The notes under the pieces: model-generated
Told to the model about the DNA's origin: nothing
Seen by the model: the letters and a program-made list of their open reading frames with translations, nothing else
Databases searched by the model: none
Assembly (NCBI RefSeq): GCF_028617075.1
Contig: NZ_JAQKGV010000005.1
Location: forward strand, 124,001-188,000
DNA from: Rubrobacter calidifluminis
GTDB lineage: Bacteria; Actinomycetota; Rubrobacteria; Rubrobacterales; Rubrobacteraceae
Length of the DNA: 64,000 nt
Direction of reading: 5' to 3'
Part shown: piece after piece, positions 16,153 to 25,339 of the stretch
How the letters are laid out: every line of letters begins with the position of its first letter
How positions within the stretch are numbered: the first letter of the stretch is position 1
Made by a program: the position numbers and the translations under genes

Positions 16153-17430
16153 ATGAAACTGGGGGTCCCGAGGGAGAGATCCGAGGGAGAGAACAGGGTC
16201 GGGCTCGTACCGGAGACGGTCGCGCGGCTTGCACGCCTGGGGTTCGAGGTTCTGGTCGAGACGGGTGCGGGCCGGGAGTACAATCCGGATTCCGCCTATG
16301 CGGAGGCTGGAGCGCGGGTGCTGCAAGCCCGGGAGGAGGTATACGGCGAATCCGACGCCGTGATCAAGGTGCTCCGTCCCTCCCCGGAGGAGGCCGAGCT
16401 GATGCGTGAGGGGCAGCTCCTCGTCTGCTTCCTCAACGGCCCGATGTACCCGGAGCTCGTCGAGAGGCTCGCGGCAAGGGGCGTGACGGTCTTCTCGCTC
16501 GAGGCCATCCCGCGCATCTCGCGGGCGCAGTCGATGGATGCGCTCTCCTCGATGAGTTCGATCGCGGGCTACAAGAGCGTGCTGCTCGGGGCGAACGCGC
16601 TCGGCAAATACCTGCCGATGATGACCACGGCCGCCGGGACCACGAGGGCCTCGAAGGTCCTGGTGCTCGGGGCCGGGGTCGCCGGGCTGCAGGCGATAGC
16701 CACAGCCGGCAGGCTCGGCGCCGAGGTCACCGGTTTCGACGTCCGCCCGGAGGTCAAGGAGCAGGTGGAGTCCCTGGGCGCCCGCTTTCTGGAGCCCGAG
16801 AGAGAGGAGCCGGAGGAGGAAGAGGAGCCCTACGAGGAGTACGAGCCGAAGGGGCTTGCCAGGATCATGGTCGCGCTGGGCTTCAACTCCTTCGCCGAGC
16901 CCCCGGAAGAACGGGAGAAGAACGGGCGAAAGACCTCCGCCGAGGCCGAGTCGATGAAGAGGACCGGCGGCTACGCCACGCTCCAGCCCGAAGAGAAGCA
17001 GCGGCAGGACCGGGAGCTCATCCGCAGGGAGCTGCACACGACGGACCTCGTCATAACCACGGCCCAGATACCGGGGAGGAGGGCTCCGATCCTCATAACG
17101 CGCGAGATGGCAGAGGAGATGGCGCCGGGATCCGTGATCGTCGACCTCGCCGCCGAGAGCGGGGGCAACTGCGAGCTCACCGAGGCCGGCAAGACCGTCG
17201 AGCATCGGCTGGTCAAGATCATGGGTCCGGTCAACGTCCCAGGCATGATGCCCATCCACGCGAGCCAGCTCTACTCGCGCAACATGGAGAACGTGATAAA
17301 ACACCTCGCCCCGGAGGGAGAGCTCTCGCTCGATTTCGAGGACGAGATCACCGCCTCCGCTTGCATCGCGCACGCCGGGAAGATCAGCCACGCGCCCACC
17401 CGCGAGGCGCTGGAGAGGGGGCGGGGCTAG
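16153..17430 (+). CDS. pntAA: NAD(P) transhydrogenase subunit alpha part 1
   Basis: A 425-residue dI subunit of the proton-translocating transhydrogenase, which binds NAD(H). The start MKLGVPRERSEGENRVGL matches the family; the NAD site is VLVLGAGVAGLQAIATAGRLGA, and VDLAAESGGNCE and PVNVPGMMPIHASQLYSRN are conserved. Between FDVRPEVKEQVESLGARFLE and the usual YATLQPEEKQRQDRELI there is an acidic, charged insertion of about 50 residues not seen in typical PntAA. The gene begins a three-gene operon with one-base and four-base overlaps. Confidence 0.93.
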   Translation: MKLGVPRERSEGENRVGLVPETVARLARLGFEVLVETGAGREYNPDSAYAEAGARVLQAREEVYGESDAVIKVLRPSPEEAELMREGQLLVCFLNGPMYPELVERLAARGVTVFSLEAIPRISRAQSMDALSSMSSIAGYKSVLLGANALGKYLPMMTTAAGTTRASKVLVLGAGVAGLQAIATAGRLGAEVTGFDVRPEVKEQVESLGARFLEPEREEPEEEEEPYEEYEPKGLARIMVALGFNSFAEPPEEREKNGRKTSAEAESMKRTGGYATLQPEEKQRQDRELIRRELHTTDLVITTAQIPGRRAPILITREMAEEMAPGSVIVDLAAESGGNCELTEAGKTVEHRLVKIMGPVNVPGMMPIHASQLYSRNMENVIKHLAPEGELSLDFEDEITASACIAHAGKISHAPTREALERGRG

Positions 17431-17738
17431 TGTCGAGCACGCTCCTTCTCTCCGAGTTCGCCGTCTTCGTCATCGCCGCCTTCCTGGGCTTCGAGCTGAT
17501 CACGCGTGTCCCCAGCCTGCTGCACACCCCGCTCATGAGCGCGACGAACGCCATCCACGGGATCGTGCTCGTCGGGGCGATCCTCGCGCTCGCCGCCCCC
17601 GGCGACACCTTCACGAAGGTCATAGGCTTCATCGCGGTCGTCTTCGGCTCGATGAACGTGATGGGCGGCTACTGGGTCACCAACCGCATGCTCGAGATGT
17701 TCCGCGCCCGACCGGCGAGGAGGAGACGCCGCCGGTGA
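17430..17738 (+). CDS. pntAB: NAD(P) transhydrogenase subunit alpha part 2
   Basis: A 102-residue membrane subunit with three hydrophobic helices (SEFAVFVIAAFLGFELI, NAIHGIVLVGAILALA, KVIGFIAVVFGSMNVMGGYWV) and the family motif HTPLMSATNAIHGI. It forms part of the proton channel (dII). The GTG start shares its G with the pntAA stop (TAGTG). The C-terminus ends in a short poly-Arg stretch (ARPARRRRRR), an unusually basic tail. Confidence 0.93.
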   Translation: MSSTLLLSEFAVFVIAAFLGFELITRVPSLLHTPLMSATNAIHGIVLVGAILALAAPGDTFTKVIGFIAVVFGSMNVMGGYWVTNRMLEMFRARPARRRRRR

Positions 17739-19153
17739 TAGCCGCCCCCGCCTTCCTCGCCTACCTGCTCGCCGCCGTTCTCTTCATCTTCGGTATCCGC
17801 CGGCTGCGCTCGGCCGAGACCGCCCGCTCGGGCAACTCGATCTCCGCCTTCGGGATGCTCATCGCGCTCGGCACCACGCTTTTCATCACCGGGACGCTGA
17901 GCCTTCCGGAGATCCTCGCCGGGATGGTCATCGGCGGGGCGATAGGCGCCGTAAGCGCCCAGAAGGTCAAGATGACCGCGATGCCTCAGATGGTCGCCGC
18001 GTTCAACGGGGTGGGCGGCGGTGCGGCCGCCCTGATCGCGCTCTCCGAGTTCTACCAGACCGATGTGCTCGGCACCCGTCCGGAGACGCTCGTCGGCTCG
18101 ATAACCGCGGTCCTGAGCATCCTGATCGGCTGCGTGAGCTTCGCCGGGAGCGTCATCGCATTCTCCAAGCTGCAGGACCTCTTCCTCACCGGCTCGGTCT
18201 CCTTCCCGCTGCAGCGCACCGTGAACGCCGTGGTCCTCCTCGTCGCGCTGCTGTGCGGTGCGAACGCGATCTCCGGCGGGGCGATACTACCGTTCCTCTC
18301 CCCCTTCGCCTCGATCGCCGTCCTGTTCCTCCTCGCCCTCGGGCTCGGGGTGCTCCTGGTCGTCCCGATAGGCGGGGCGGACATGCCGATCGTCATCTCG
18401 CTCCTGAACGCCTTCACCGGGCTCGCGGCGGCGATGAGCGGGTTCGTCCTGAGCAACTACGTCCTCATCATAAGCGGGACGCTCGTCGGCTCCTCGGGTA
18501 CCATCCTGACCCGACTGATGAGTAGCTCCCTGGGAAGACCGCTGGGCAAGATCCTCTTCGCCAGCGTCTCGGGGGCGGCGGCGAAGAAGTCCGGAGAGCG
18601 GGAGGAACGCCCGGTCAACGCGGCGAGCCCCGAAGACGTGGCCGCGCTCCTGAACTACGAGGCGGAGAAGGTGATCATGGTCCCCGGTTACGGCCTCGCC
18701 GTCGCCCAGGCGCAGGGGGCCATGGCAGATCTCGCCCGCCTGCTGGAGGAGCGCGGCAAGGAGGTGAAGTTCGCCATCCACCCGGTCGCCGGGAGGATGC
18801 CGGGACACATGAACGTGCTCCTCGCCGAGGCCGACGTCCCCTACGACCGGCTCTACGACATGGAGGACATAAACGACGAGTTCGCTGAGACGGACGTCGT
18901 CATCGTCGTCGGCGCCAACGACGTCGTGAACCCCGCCGCGAGCGACCCAGAGGTGGAGAGCCCCATCTCCGGCATGCCCGTCCTCGACGTGAAGTCCGCC
19001 CGACACGTCGTCTTCGTCAAACGCTCCCTCTCCCCGGGCTTCGCCGGGGTGGACAACCCGCTCTTCTACGACACCGAGAAGACGATGATGCTCTTCGCCG
19101 ACGCCAAGCAGGGCCTGCAGGATATCATCGCGGCCGTAAAGAGCGGCCAGTAG
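17735..19153 (+). CDS. pntB: NAD(P) transhydrogenase subunit beta
   Basis: A 472-residue subunit with nine or so membrane helices (dII) and a C-terminal NADP(H)-binding dIII domain. Conserved segments include MPQMVAAFNGVGGGAAALIA, GGADMPIVISLLNAFTGLAAA, then in dIII VIMVPGYGLAVAQAQGA, HPVAGRMPGHMNVLLAEA and IVVGANDVVNPAA. Four-base overlap with pntAB. The assembled enzyme uses the proton gradient to reduce NADP+ with NADH, supplying NADPH. Confidence 0.95.
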   Translation: MIAAPAFLAYLLAAVLFIFGIRRLRSAETARSGNSISAFGMLIALGTTLFITGTLSLPEILAGMVIGGAIGAVSAQKVKMTAMPQMVAAFNGVGGGAAALIALSEFYQTDVLGTRPETLVGSITAVLSILIGCVSFAGSVIAFSKLQDLFLTGSVSFPLQRTVNAVVLLVALLCGANAISGGAILPFLSPFASIAVLFLLALGLGVLLVVPIGGADMPIVISLLNAFTGLAAAMSGFVLSNYVLIISGTLVGSSGTILTRLMSSSLGRPLGKILFASVSGAAAKKSGEREERPVNAASPEDVAALLNYEAEKVIMVPGYGLAVAQAQGAMADLARLLEERGKEVKFAIHPVAGRMPGHMNVLLAEADVPYDRLYDMEDINDEFAETDVVIVVGANDVVNPAASDPEVESPISGMPVLDVKSARHVVFVKRSLSPGFAGVDNPLFYDTEKTMMLFADAKQGLQDIIAAVKSGQ

Positions 19154-19187
19154 CGACCTTCAGACCCGCCGTTCCGGCGAGGTGATC

Positions 19188-20099
19188 CTACCTTCTGCCG
19201 CGTTTCCGCACGTAGCGCATCAGACCGTCGACGAGCATCGGGTAGTTGCCCGCCAGGTCGTAGTGAACGCCCTCTTCCCGGTCGATCTCCTCGGCGCGAA
19301 GCTCCTCATCACCCTTGCTCTCGAGCGCGGCGACGATCTCGTCGCGCTCCGCTCCCCGCTCCATTCTTTCCTCGACGAAGAGCAGCCAGTCCTCCAGGCG
19401 CTGCTCCAGCTCGTTCAGGTGACGCCCGACGTCCTCGTAGCAGCCGAAGTGCGTCGGACGGAGGCTCGCGGGGGAGATCCGTCGGATCTTCTGGATGCTC
19501 TCCCTCCAGGCCTCGACGTCCACCTCCGGCGGCGGCGTGGGCGGGCGGATGTAGGAGCGTCCCGGCATCCGGATGCCGGCGACGTCCCCGGCGAAGAGCG
19601 TCCCGCTCTCCGGCTCGTGGTAGGCCAGGTGGTGGTAGGCGTGTCCCGGAGTGTCGTGCGCGACCAGCACCCCGCCGCAGTCGAGCTCTATCTCCTCCCC
19701 CTCGCCCGGCAGCGCCTCGAGCCTCTCCTCCGGCACCGGACGCACCTCGCCCCACAGCTCGTCCATCCTCTCGCCGTAGATGCGGGTCGCGCTCGCCAGA
19801 AGCTTCGTGGGGTCTGCGAGGTGCGGGTAGCCCACCCGGTGCACGTAGAATCTCGCCCGGGGCAGCATCTCCGCCAGATGACCGGCGGCCCCGGCGTGGT
19901 CGAGGTGGACGTGGGTGAGGAAGACCTGGGTCACCTCCTCCGGTGCGACGCCACGCTCCCTGAGCCCGCCCTCGAGCGCCTCGAGGCAGGTGGTGGGACC
20001 GGTCTCCACCAGCGCCGCCGCGCCCTCGCCGCGCAGAAGATACGAGGCTATGATGTGCTCGGTGCCGAGGAAGTTCAAATCGATGGTCTCTATTCTCAT
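19188..20099 (-). CDS. MBL-fold metallohydrolase
   Basis: A 303-residue metallo-beta-lactamase-fold enzyme. The metal motif THVHLDHAG is at about residues 63-71, with the third and fourth ligands in HDTPGHAYHHLAY and LFAGDVAG, and the last His in RPTHFGCYED. The C-terminal helical region (LNELEQRLEDWLLFVEERME) is typical of the glyoxalase-II/MBL-like hydrolases of this length. The substrate is unknown. It starts from ATG with a GAGGGGGAAG ribosome site and is divergent from the phosphoglycerate mutase gene. Confidence 0.85.
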   Translation of the reverse strand: MRIETIDLNFLGTEHIIASYLLRGEGAAALVETGPTTCLEALEGGLRERGVAPEEVTQVFLTHVHLDHAGAAGHLAEMLPRARFYVHRVGYPHLADPTKLLASATRIYGERMDELWGEVRPVPEERLEALPGEGEEIELDCGGVLVAHDTPGHAYHHLAYHEPESGTLFAGDVAGIRMPGRSYIRPPTPPPEVDVEAWRESIQKIRRISPASLRPTHFGCYEDVGRHLNELEQRLEDWLLFVEERMERGAERDEIVAALESKGDEELRAEEIDREEGVHYDLAGNYPMLVDGLMRYVRKRGRR

Positions 20100-20194
20100 C
20101 TTCCCCCTCTGCAGGTCGCCACAGACCCGGATTATACAGGGGCTCTCTGGTAGACTCGCTGTGGCTTCTTTGGAGTAGAGGAGGACCTTCTGAG

Positions 20195-21403
20195 ATGGAC
20201 CTGAACCTCATGCGCGAGCTCTCCGTCAAGACCGACTCGAAGATCGTGCTGCTCGTCATGGACGGGCTCGGGGGGCTCCCGATGGAGCCCGGCGGCAGGA
20301 CCGAGCTCGAGGCGGCGGACACCCCGAACCTCGACACCCTCGCCGCCGCCTCGGACCTCGGTCTCTCGCGCCCGGTCGCGGCCGGGGTGAGCCCGGGCAG
20401 CGGCCCGGGACACCTGGGCCTCTTCGGGTACGACCCGCTGCGCTACCGGGTCGGACGCGGCGTCCTGAGCGCTCTGGGCGTCGGCTTCGACCTCAAGGAG
20501 AGCGACCTCGCCGCCCGGCTCAACTTCGCGACCAAAGACTCCTCCGGCAAGATCTCCGACCGGCGCGCCGGGCGCATCCCCTCCGAGAAGGGCGAGGAGC
20601 TGGTGAAGAAGCTGAACGCGGGCGTCGAGATAGAGGGCGTCGAGACCTTCGTCCTGCACGAGAAGGAGTACCGGGCCGTGGTGATCTTCCGGGGCGAGGG
20701 CCTCTCGGACGCGCTCTCGGACTCCGACCCGCAGCGCACCGGCCTCGAGCCGCTCCCCGTAAAGCCGACCGACGACTCGAAGGAGGCAGAAAGGAGCGCC
20801 CGGATCGCGGGCGCTTTCATCGAGCAGGCGAACGGGATCCTCGCGGACGACCACCCGGCGAACACCGTCCTGATGCGCGGCTTCGGGATGCATCCGGCCC
20901 TCCCCTCCTTCGACGAAACCTACCGGCTCGACGCGGGCGCTATCGCGGTCTACCCGATGTACAGGGGGCTGGCCCGGCTCGCCGGGATGCAGCTCCTTAA
21001 GACCGGGAGCGAGATAGCCGACGAGTTCTCCGCGCTCGAGGAGAACTGGGAAAACCACGACTTCTTCTTCGTCCACGTCAAGCCGACCGATTCCGCCGGC
21101 GAGGACGGCGACCACGAGAGGAAGTCGCGCGTCATCGAGGCAGTCGACGCCCAGATCCCACGCCTCCTCGACCTCGGGCCCGACGTGCTCGCGGTGACCG
21201 GCGACCACGGCACCCCCGCCAAGCTCAAGAGCCACTCCTGGCACGGCGTCCCGTTCCTGCTCCACTCCCCCTACACCCTGCCCACTGCAGACTCCTTCGG
21301 CGAGCGGGCGTGCGCGGGCGGCTCGCTCGGGGTCTTCCCGGCCGAGGAGATAATGGGCCTGCTGATGGGACATGCCCTCAAGCTCCAGCGCTACGGGGCG
21401 TAA
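20195..21403 (+). CDS. apgM: 2,3-bisphosphoglycerate-independent phosphoglycerate mutase, archaeal type
   Basis: A 402-residue alkaline-phosphatase-superfamily enzyme interconverting 3- and 2-phosphoglycerate in glycolysis. Metal and catalytic residues are visible in VLLVMDGLGG, the nucleophile Ser region GVSPGSGPGHLGLFGYDP, FVHVKPTDSAGEDGDHERK and VTGDHGTPAKLKSHSWHGVP. Length and motif order match the archaeal-type ApgM rather than GpmI. AGAGGAGGAC lies upstream of the ATG, and a TAGACT -10-like box is about 45 bases further up. Confidence 0.93.
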   Translation: MDLNLMRELSVKTDSKIVLLVMDGLGGLPMEPGGRTELEAADTPNLDTLAAASDLGLSRPVAAGVSPGSGPGHLGLFGYDPLRYRVGRGVLSALGVGFDLKESDLAARLNFATKDSSGKISDRRAGRIPSEKGEELVKKLNAGVEIEGVETFVLHEKEYRAVVIFRGEGLSDALSDSDPQRTGLEPLPVKPTDDSKEAERSARIAGAFIEQANGILADDHPANTVLMRGFGMHPALPSFDETYRLDAGAIAVYPMYRGLARLAGMQLLKTGSEIADEFSALEENWENHDFFFVHVKPTDSAGEDGDHERKSRVIEAVDAQIPRLLDLGPDVLAVTGDHGTPAKLKSHSWHGVPFLLHSPYTLPTADSFGERACAGGSLGVFPAEEIMGLLMGHALKLQRYGA

Positions 21404-22073
21404 GCTCCCCGCGGAGCTGGCGGCGCTCGAGCGCGAGATCGTCTCCTGCCGTCGCTGCCCCAGGCTCGTAGCCTGGCGAGAGCAGGTGGCACACGAGAAG
21501 AAGGCCGCCTACCGGGGCGAGGAGTACTGGGGGCGTCCGGTCCCCGGCTTCGGGGACCCGCAGGCGCGGGTCGTGATCGTGGGCCTCGCCCCCGCCGCCC
21601 ACGGCGCGAACCGTACCGGCCGCATCTTCACCGGCGACCGTTCGGGGGACTTCCTGTTCGCCGCGCTCCACCGGGCGCACCTGGCGAACCAGCCAACCTC
21701 CACCCACCGAAAAGACGGGCTCACGTTGAAGGGGGTCTGGATCTCCGCCGCCGTCCGCTGCGCCCCGCCGCAGAACAAACCCACCCCCGCAGAGCGTGAC
21801 GCGTGCCTGCCCTACCTCGAGCGCGAGCTGGAGCTCTTGCCCGAGGCCAGGGTCTTGCTATGCCTGGGAGCCTTCGCCTGGGACGTGGCGCTGCGCCTCT
21901 TCGCGGTGCGCCCAAAGCCCAAATTCGCCCACGGCGCCGAGCACAAAGCCGGGGACATCGTGCTACTCGGCTCCTACCACGTCTCCCAGCAGAACACCTT
22001 CACCGGCGTCCTCACCCCGGCGATGCTCGACGAGGTTCTGCGGCAAAGCAAGGAGCTCTCCGGGGTGGGATGA
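21372..22073 (+). CDS. Uracil-DNA glycosylase, family 5 (UdgB-like)
   Basis: A 233-residue Fe-S uracil-DNA glycosylase. Cysteines occur at CRRCPRL and in RCAPPQNKPTPAERDAC, consistent with the 4Fe-4S cluster of family 4/5 enzymes. The active-site motif VGLAPAAHGANRTGRIFTGD, with Ala in place of the family 4 Glu, and the later GSYHVSQQNTF indicate family 5. These enzymes excise uracil and hypoxanthine and are widespread in thermophiles. It overlaps the end of apgM by 32 bases, so the two are translationally linked. Confidence 0.88.
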   Translation: MPSSSSATGRKLPAELAALEREIVSCRRCPRLVAWREQVAHEKKAAYRGEEYWGRPVPGFGDPQARVVIVGLAPAAHGANRTGRIFTGDRSGDFLFAALHRAHLANQPTSTHRKDGLTLKGVWISAAVRCAPPQNKPTPAERDACLPYLERELELLPEARVLLCLGAFAWDVALRLFAVRPKPKFAHGAEHKAGDIVLLGSYHVSQQNTFTGVLTPAMLDEVLRQSKELSGVG

Positions 22074-22114
22074 TCACCCCGTTCCGGGGAAAACGCACCG
22101 CCACGCTCGGCTGC

Positions 22115-22120
22115 TAGAAT
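22115..22120 (+). promoter_or_regulatory. -10 element TAGAAT seven bases before a GTG start
   Basis: TAGAAT, seven bases, then GTG at 22128. No ribosome site fits in the interval, so the lipoprotein transcript is probably leaderless. Confidence 0.5.
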
Positions 22121-22127
22121 TATCCGG

Positions 22128-22637
22128 GTGTTCGGGAAAGCATGGCATAGCGTGGTCGGCGTCCGTGGGGTGGCCCTCGTCGCGGTCGTGGCGCTGTTCT
22201 TCCTTTCCGCCTGCTCCCAGCGTAGCACGGGAGAAGTCCCCGGGGCGCCCGGGGGAACCTCCACGATCTCCGCGAGCAGCGCGGCGCAGGTCACGATCCG
22301 GACTTCCTCCGCCCCCGCCGCCACGATCAGGAGGGGAGATACCACGTCCGGGACCACCGCTCCCGCCCGGAAGGTCACGCTGAGCATAGAGGGTGACCGG
22401 GGGGTGAAGTTCTCCGGGCTCTGCGAGGCAGGGGGAGAGGAGACGGTCATAAGCGGGACCGTCCCCAAACTCTTCAGCTACAGGCTGCACGGCCAGGATC
22501 TCTCCTGCAAGATACAGAAGCAGGGAGGCAAGGGCGCGCTGAGGGTGACGCTCCTCGTGGGCAACACGACCCGCTCCGTACAGCAGACCAGCGCACACAA
22601 GGGGACCATCCACGTCTCCTACTCCGGTGGAAGATGA
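22128..22637 (+). CDS. Secreted lipoprotein, unknown function
   Basis: A 169-residue predicted lipoprotein. The N-terminus has a hydrophobic stretch (VALVAVVALFFLSAC) ending in a lipobox-type Cys at about residue 29. A Ser/Thr/Ala-rich linker follows, and then a short beta-rich domain (KVTLSIEGDRGVKFSGLCEAG, SGTVPKLFSYRLHGQDLSC) with two cysteines that could form a disulfide. No named domain is recognised. The gene overlaps or abuts the HD-domain gene downstream. Confidence 0.65.
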   Translation: MFGKAWHSVVGVRGVALVAVVALFFLSACSQRSTGEVPGAPGGTSTISASSAAQVTIRTSSAPAATIRRGDTTSGTTAPARKVTLSIEGDRGVKFSGLCEAGGEETVISGTVPKLFSYRLHGQDLSCKIQKQGGKGALRVTLLVGNTTRSVQQTSAHKGTIHVSYSGGR

Positions 22638-22693
22638 ATCCGGCCCGCGGCGACGCGGCCGTACACACAGCTCGAAGAGGGAGGAGGATGAGC

Positions 22694-23248
22694 ATGGACC
22701 GTGAGGAAGCCTGGAATCTCGTCCGCCGCTGGACCGAGAGCGAATCGCTGCGCAAGCACATGCTCGCGGTGGAGGCCGCCATGCGCGCCTACGCCCGCAG
22801 ATTCGGCGAAGACGAGGAGAGGTGGGGCATAACCGGGCTTCTGCACGACCTGGACTACGAGAAGCACCCCACCCCGGAGGAACACCCCATGACGGGGGTG
22901 CGAGAGCTGGAGCGGCTCGGCTACCCGCAGGACGTCATCGACGCGATAAAGGGACACGCGACCTACCTGAACTTCCCGCGCGAGACGCTCATGGCGAAGA
23001 CCCTCTACGCCGTGGACGAGCTCACCGGGTTCATCGTGGCCTGCGCCCTGGTGCGGCCACAGGGCCTGGAAGGCCTCGGAGCGAAGAGCGTGCGAAAGAA
23101 GATGAAGCAGAAGTCCTTCGCGGCGAGCGTCAACCGCGAGGACATAGTCCGGGGAGCCGAGGAGCTCGGCGTCGACCTGAACGAACACATAGAGTTCGTC
23201 GCCTCCGCCCTGCGGGAGAGAAACGGCGAGCTGCACCTCGTCGCCTGA
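22694..23248 (+). CDS. HD-domain protein
   Basis: A 184-residue HD-superfamily protein. LRKHMLAVEAAMRAYARRFG supplies the first metal His and GLLHDLDYEKHPTPEEHP the HD pair. The fold hydrolyses phosphate esters, but no substrate-specific motif is recognised. The ATG at 22694 is preferred over the one at 22688 because the AGGAGG ribosome site would leave no spacing for the earlier start. Confidence 0.8.
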   Translation: MDREEAWNLVRRWTESESLRKHMLAVEAAMRAYARRFGEDEERWGITGLLHDLDYEKHPTPEEHPMTGVRELERLGYPQDVIDAIKGHATYLNFPRETLMAKTLYAVDELTGFIVACALVRPQGLEGLGAKSVRKKMKQKSFAASVNREDIVRGAEELGVDLNEHIEFVASALRERNGELHLVA

Positions 23249-23320
23249 AGAGAGGGGCTTCCCCGGCACCTCTCTGCTAGGATACTGTTCCCCGGAAACG
23301 GAGGGGAGGAAGAGGACAGG

Positions 23321-24382
23321 ATGAGGGTGATGGTCATCTTCGGGGGAAGGAGCGGGGAGCACGAGGTCTCCCTCGCCTCGGCCCGGGCCGTCATCGCGGG
23401 GCTCGAAGGCCGCCATGAGGTGGTGCCGGTCGGGATAACCCGCGAGGGACGCTGGCTCCTCGGGGGGGATCCCATGCGGGAACTGGAGGAGAGACGCGCC
23501 GCAGACGGGGAGACCCCACGCGCGGGCCGCCTCCCGGCGACATCCCCTGCACGGCTCCCGTCCTCGCTGGAGGGTGATGTGGTCTTTCCCGTCCTGCACG
23601 GCCCTTACGGGGAGGACGGCAGGCTGCAGGGGCTGCTGGAGATGGCCGGCATCCCGTACGTGGGCTCCGGGGTGCTCGCGAGCGCGGTGGCGATGGACAA
23701 GATCACGATGAAGAAGGTCTTCGCCTACCACGGGCTGCCGCAGGTGCGTTGGCTGGGGTTCTCCCGCGAGCGGTGGGCGCGGGACCGCGAGACGATAACC
23801 CGCGAGATCGAACGTTCTCTGGGATACCCCTGCTTCGTCAAGCCGTCGAACCTGGGATCGAGCGTCGGGATAAACAAAGCCCGTGACAGAAAGTCCCTGA
23901 CCCCGGCGGTCGAAGAGGCCGCTTCCCTGGACCGACGGGTGATCGTCGAGGAGGCCGTCGACGCCCGGGAGGTGGAGGTCGCCGTGCTCGGCAACGAAAA
24001 CCCCGAGGTCTCGGTCCCCGGGGAGATAGTGGTCAAGGACAACGAATTCTACGACTACGAGGCGAAATATACCGAAGGGGAAAGTGAGCTGCACGTCCCC
24101 GCCCCGGTGAACGGTGGAACGTCAGAAGAGGTGGGTCGGGTTGCCAGATCGGCCTTCGAGGCGATCGACGCCGCCGGGATGGCCCGGGTGGACTTCTTCC
24201 TCGAGCGCGGCACGGACCGCCTGCTCATAAACGAGATCAACACGATCCCCGGCTTCACCCCCACCAGCGTCTACGCCCGGCTGTGGGCCGCGAGCGGCCT
24301 GCCGTACGAACACCTGCTCGACCGTCTCATAGGGCTGGCCCTCGACCGCCACGGAAGAGAAGCGCCCGAGTCCTCCGCCTGA
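23321..24382 (+). CDS. ddl: D-alanine--D-alanine ligase
   Basis: A 353-residue ATP-grasp enzyme making D-Ala-D-Ala for peptidoglycan. It opens with VMVIFGGRSGEHEVSLASA, has VVFPVLHGPYGEDGRLQGLLE, the ATP-grasp core (CFVKPSNLGSSVGINKA) and the metal-binding DFFLERGTDRLLINEINTIPGFTPTS. Length is usual for the family. A TAGGAT -10-like box at about 23277 and a GGAGGGGAGG leader precede the ATG. Three bases separate it from the MscS gene. Confidence 0.95.
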   Translation: MRVMVIFGGRSGEHEVSLASARAVIAGLEGRHEVVPVGITREGRWLLGGDPMRELEERRAADGETPRAGRLPATSPARLPSSLEGDVVFPVLHGPYGEDGRLQGLLEMAGIPYVGSGVLASAVAMDKITMKKVFAYHGLPQVRWLGFSRERWARDRETITREIERSLGYPCFVKPSNLGSSVGINKARDRKSLTPAVEEAASLDRRVIVEEAVDAREVEVAVLGNENPEVSVPGEIVVKDNEFYDYEAKYTEGESELHVPAPVNGGTSEEVGRVARSAFEAIDAAGMARVDFFLERGTDRLLINEINTIPGFTPTSVYARLWAASGLPYEHLLDRLIGLALDRHGREAPESSA

Positions 24383-24385
24383 GGT

Positions 24386-25327
24386 ATGTTCCAGGCCCAG
24401 ACCTCCACCGCGCTCGGGGACGCGGCCACCCGCCGCCTCCAGGGGGCCGGAGGGCTGGCAGAGAATCTGCTCGACTACCTGAAGAGCTCCGAGTTCGTCG
24501 GGAACGTGATCTCGGCGGTCGCGCTAATCGTGCTCGCCGCCCTCTTCTACAGGCTCGCCTCGGGGCTCATCCCACGCCTCTTCCGGCTGGGGCGGCCCAG
24601 CGAGGAAGAAGCACTGGACGAGGCAGGCCTGGCGAGGATAAAGCGGCAGGATACCGCCATCACGCTCGCGCGCAACATCCTGCGCTACAGCGTCTTCGGG
24701 ACCGTCGCGCTCATCATCCTGAGCATCTTCCTGCGCCAGACGCTCCCGGCAGTCGCCGGGGCTTCGGTGCTGGCTGCAATCATAGGCTTCGGGGCCCAGA
24801 GTTTCCTCCGGGACATAATCGCAGGCTTCTTCATCCTCTTCGAAGGGCAATATGGTGTGGGCGACTTCGTCCGGCTGGAGCCGACGAAAATCTCGGGCCT
24901 GGTCGAGGAGTTCGGGCTGAGGACCACCAAGCTCAGGACCCCCTCCGGTGAAGAGGTTTTCATCCCGAACGGCTCAATCCTCGGCGTCACCAACTACGTC
25001 TCGGGCCAGCAGCGCTTCATCGTCGAAGTCCTGCTCAGAGACGCCGGGGCAGCCGCCAGGGTGCTCGACTCGCTCAGTGAGAGCGCCGGTCTCTACGTGA
25101 TCCCACCCCGCCTCGTGAGCCGCGAGGATCGGGATGGCATGGTACGCCTGAGAATACGCGCCGGCGTGCTGCCCTCAACGGAATGGATAGTCCGAGAGGG
25201 GCTCGTCGAGCGCATAAAGGCCGCGGCCGGCGAGGATGCCCTGCTCTCCGATCCACTGGTCTACGACGTAGACAGCGCGAGCCTGGGCCGGATAAGACAC
25301 CTCATACCCAGGAGCGGACAGCCCTGA
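24386..25327 (+). CDS. MscS-family mechanosensitive channel
   Basis: A 313-residue protein with three membrane segments. The pore-lining third helix and beta domain show ASVLAAIIGFGAQSFLRDIIAGFFILFE, then YGVGDFVRLE and TTKLRTPSGEEVFIPNGSI, which are the MscS signature regions. It protects against hypo-osmotic shock by opening under membrane tension. A possible frameshift-free start lies at the ATG at 24386, three bases after ddl. Confidence 0.92.
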   Translation: MFQAQTSTALGDAATRRLQGAGGLAENLLDYLKSSEFVGNVISAVALIVLAALFYRLASGLIPRLFRLGRPSEEEALDEAGLARIKRQDTAITLARNILRYSVFGTVALIILSIFLRQTLPAVAGASVLAAIIGFGAQSFLRDIIAGFFILFEGQYGVGDFVRLEPTKISGLVEEFGLRTTKLRTPSGEEVFIPNGSILGVTNYVSGQQRFIVEVLLRDAGAAARVLDSLSESAGLYVIPPRLVSREDRDGMVRLRIRAGVLPSTEWIVREGLVERIKAAAGEDALLSDPLVYDVDSASLGRIRHLIPRSGQP

Positions 25328-25339
25328 AGCCATCCTCCG

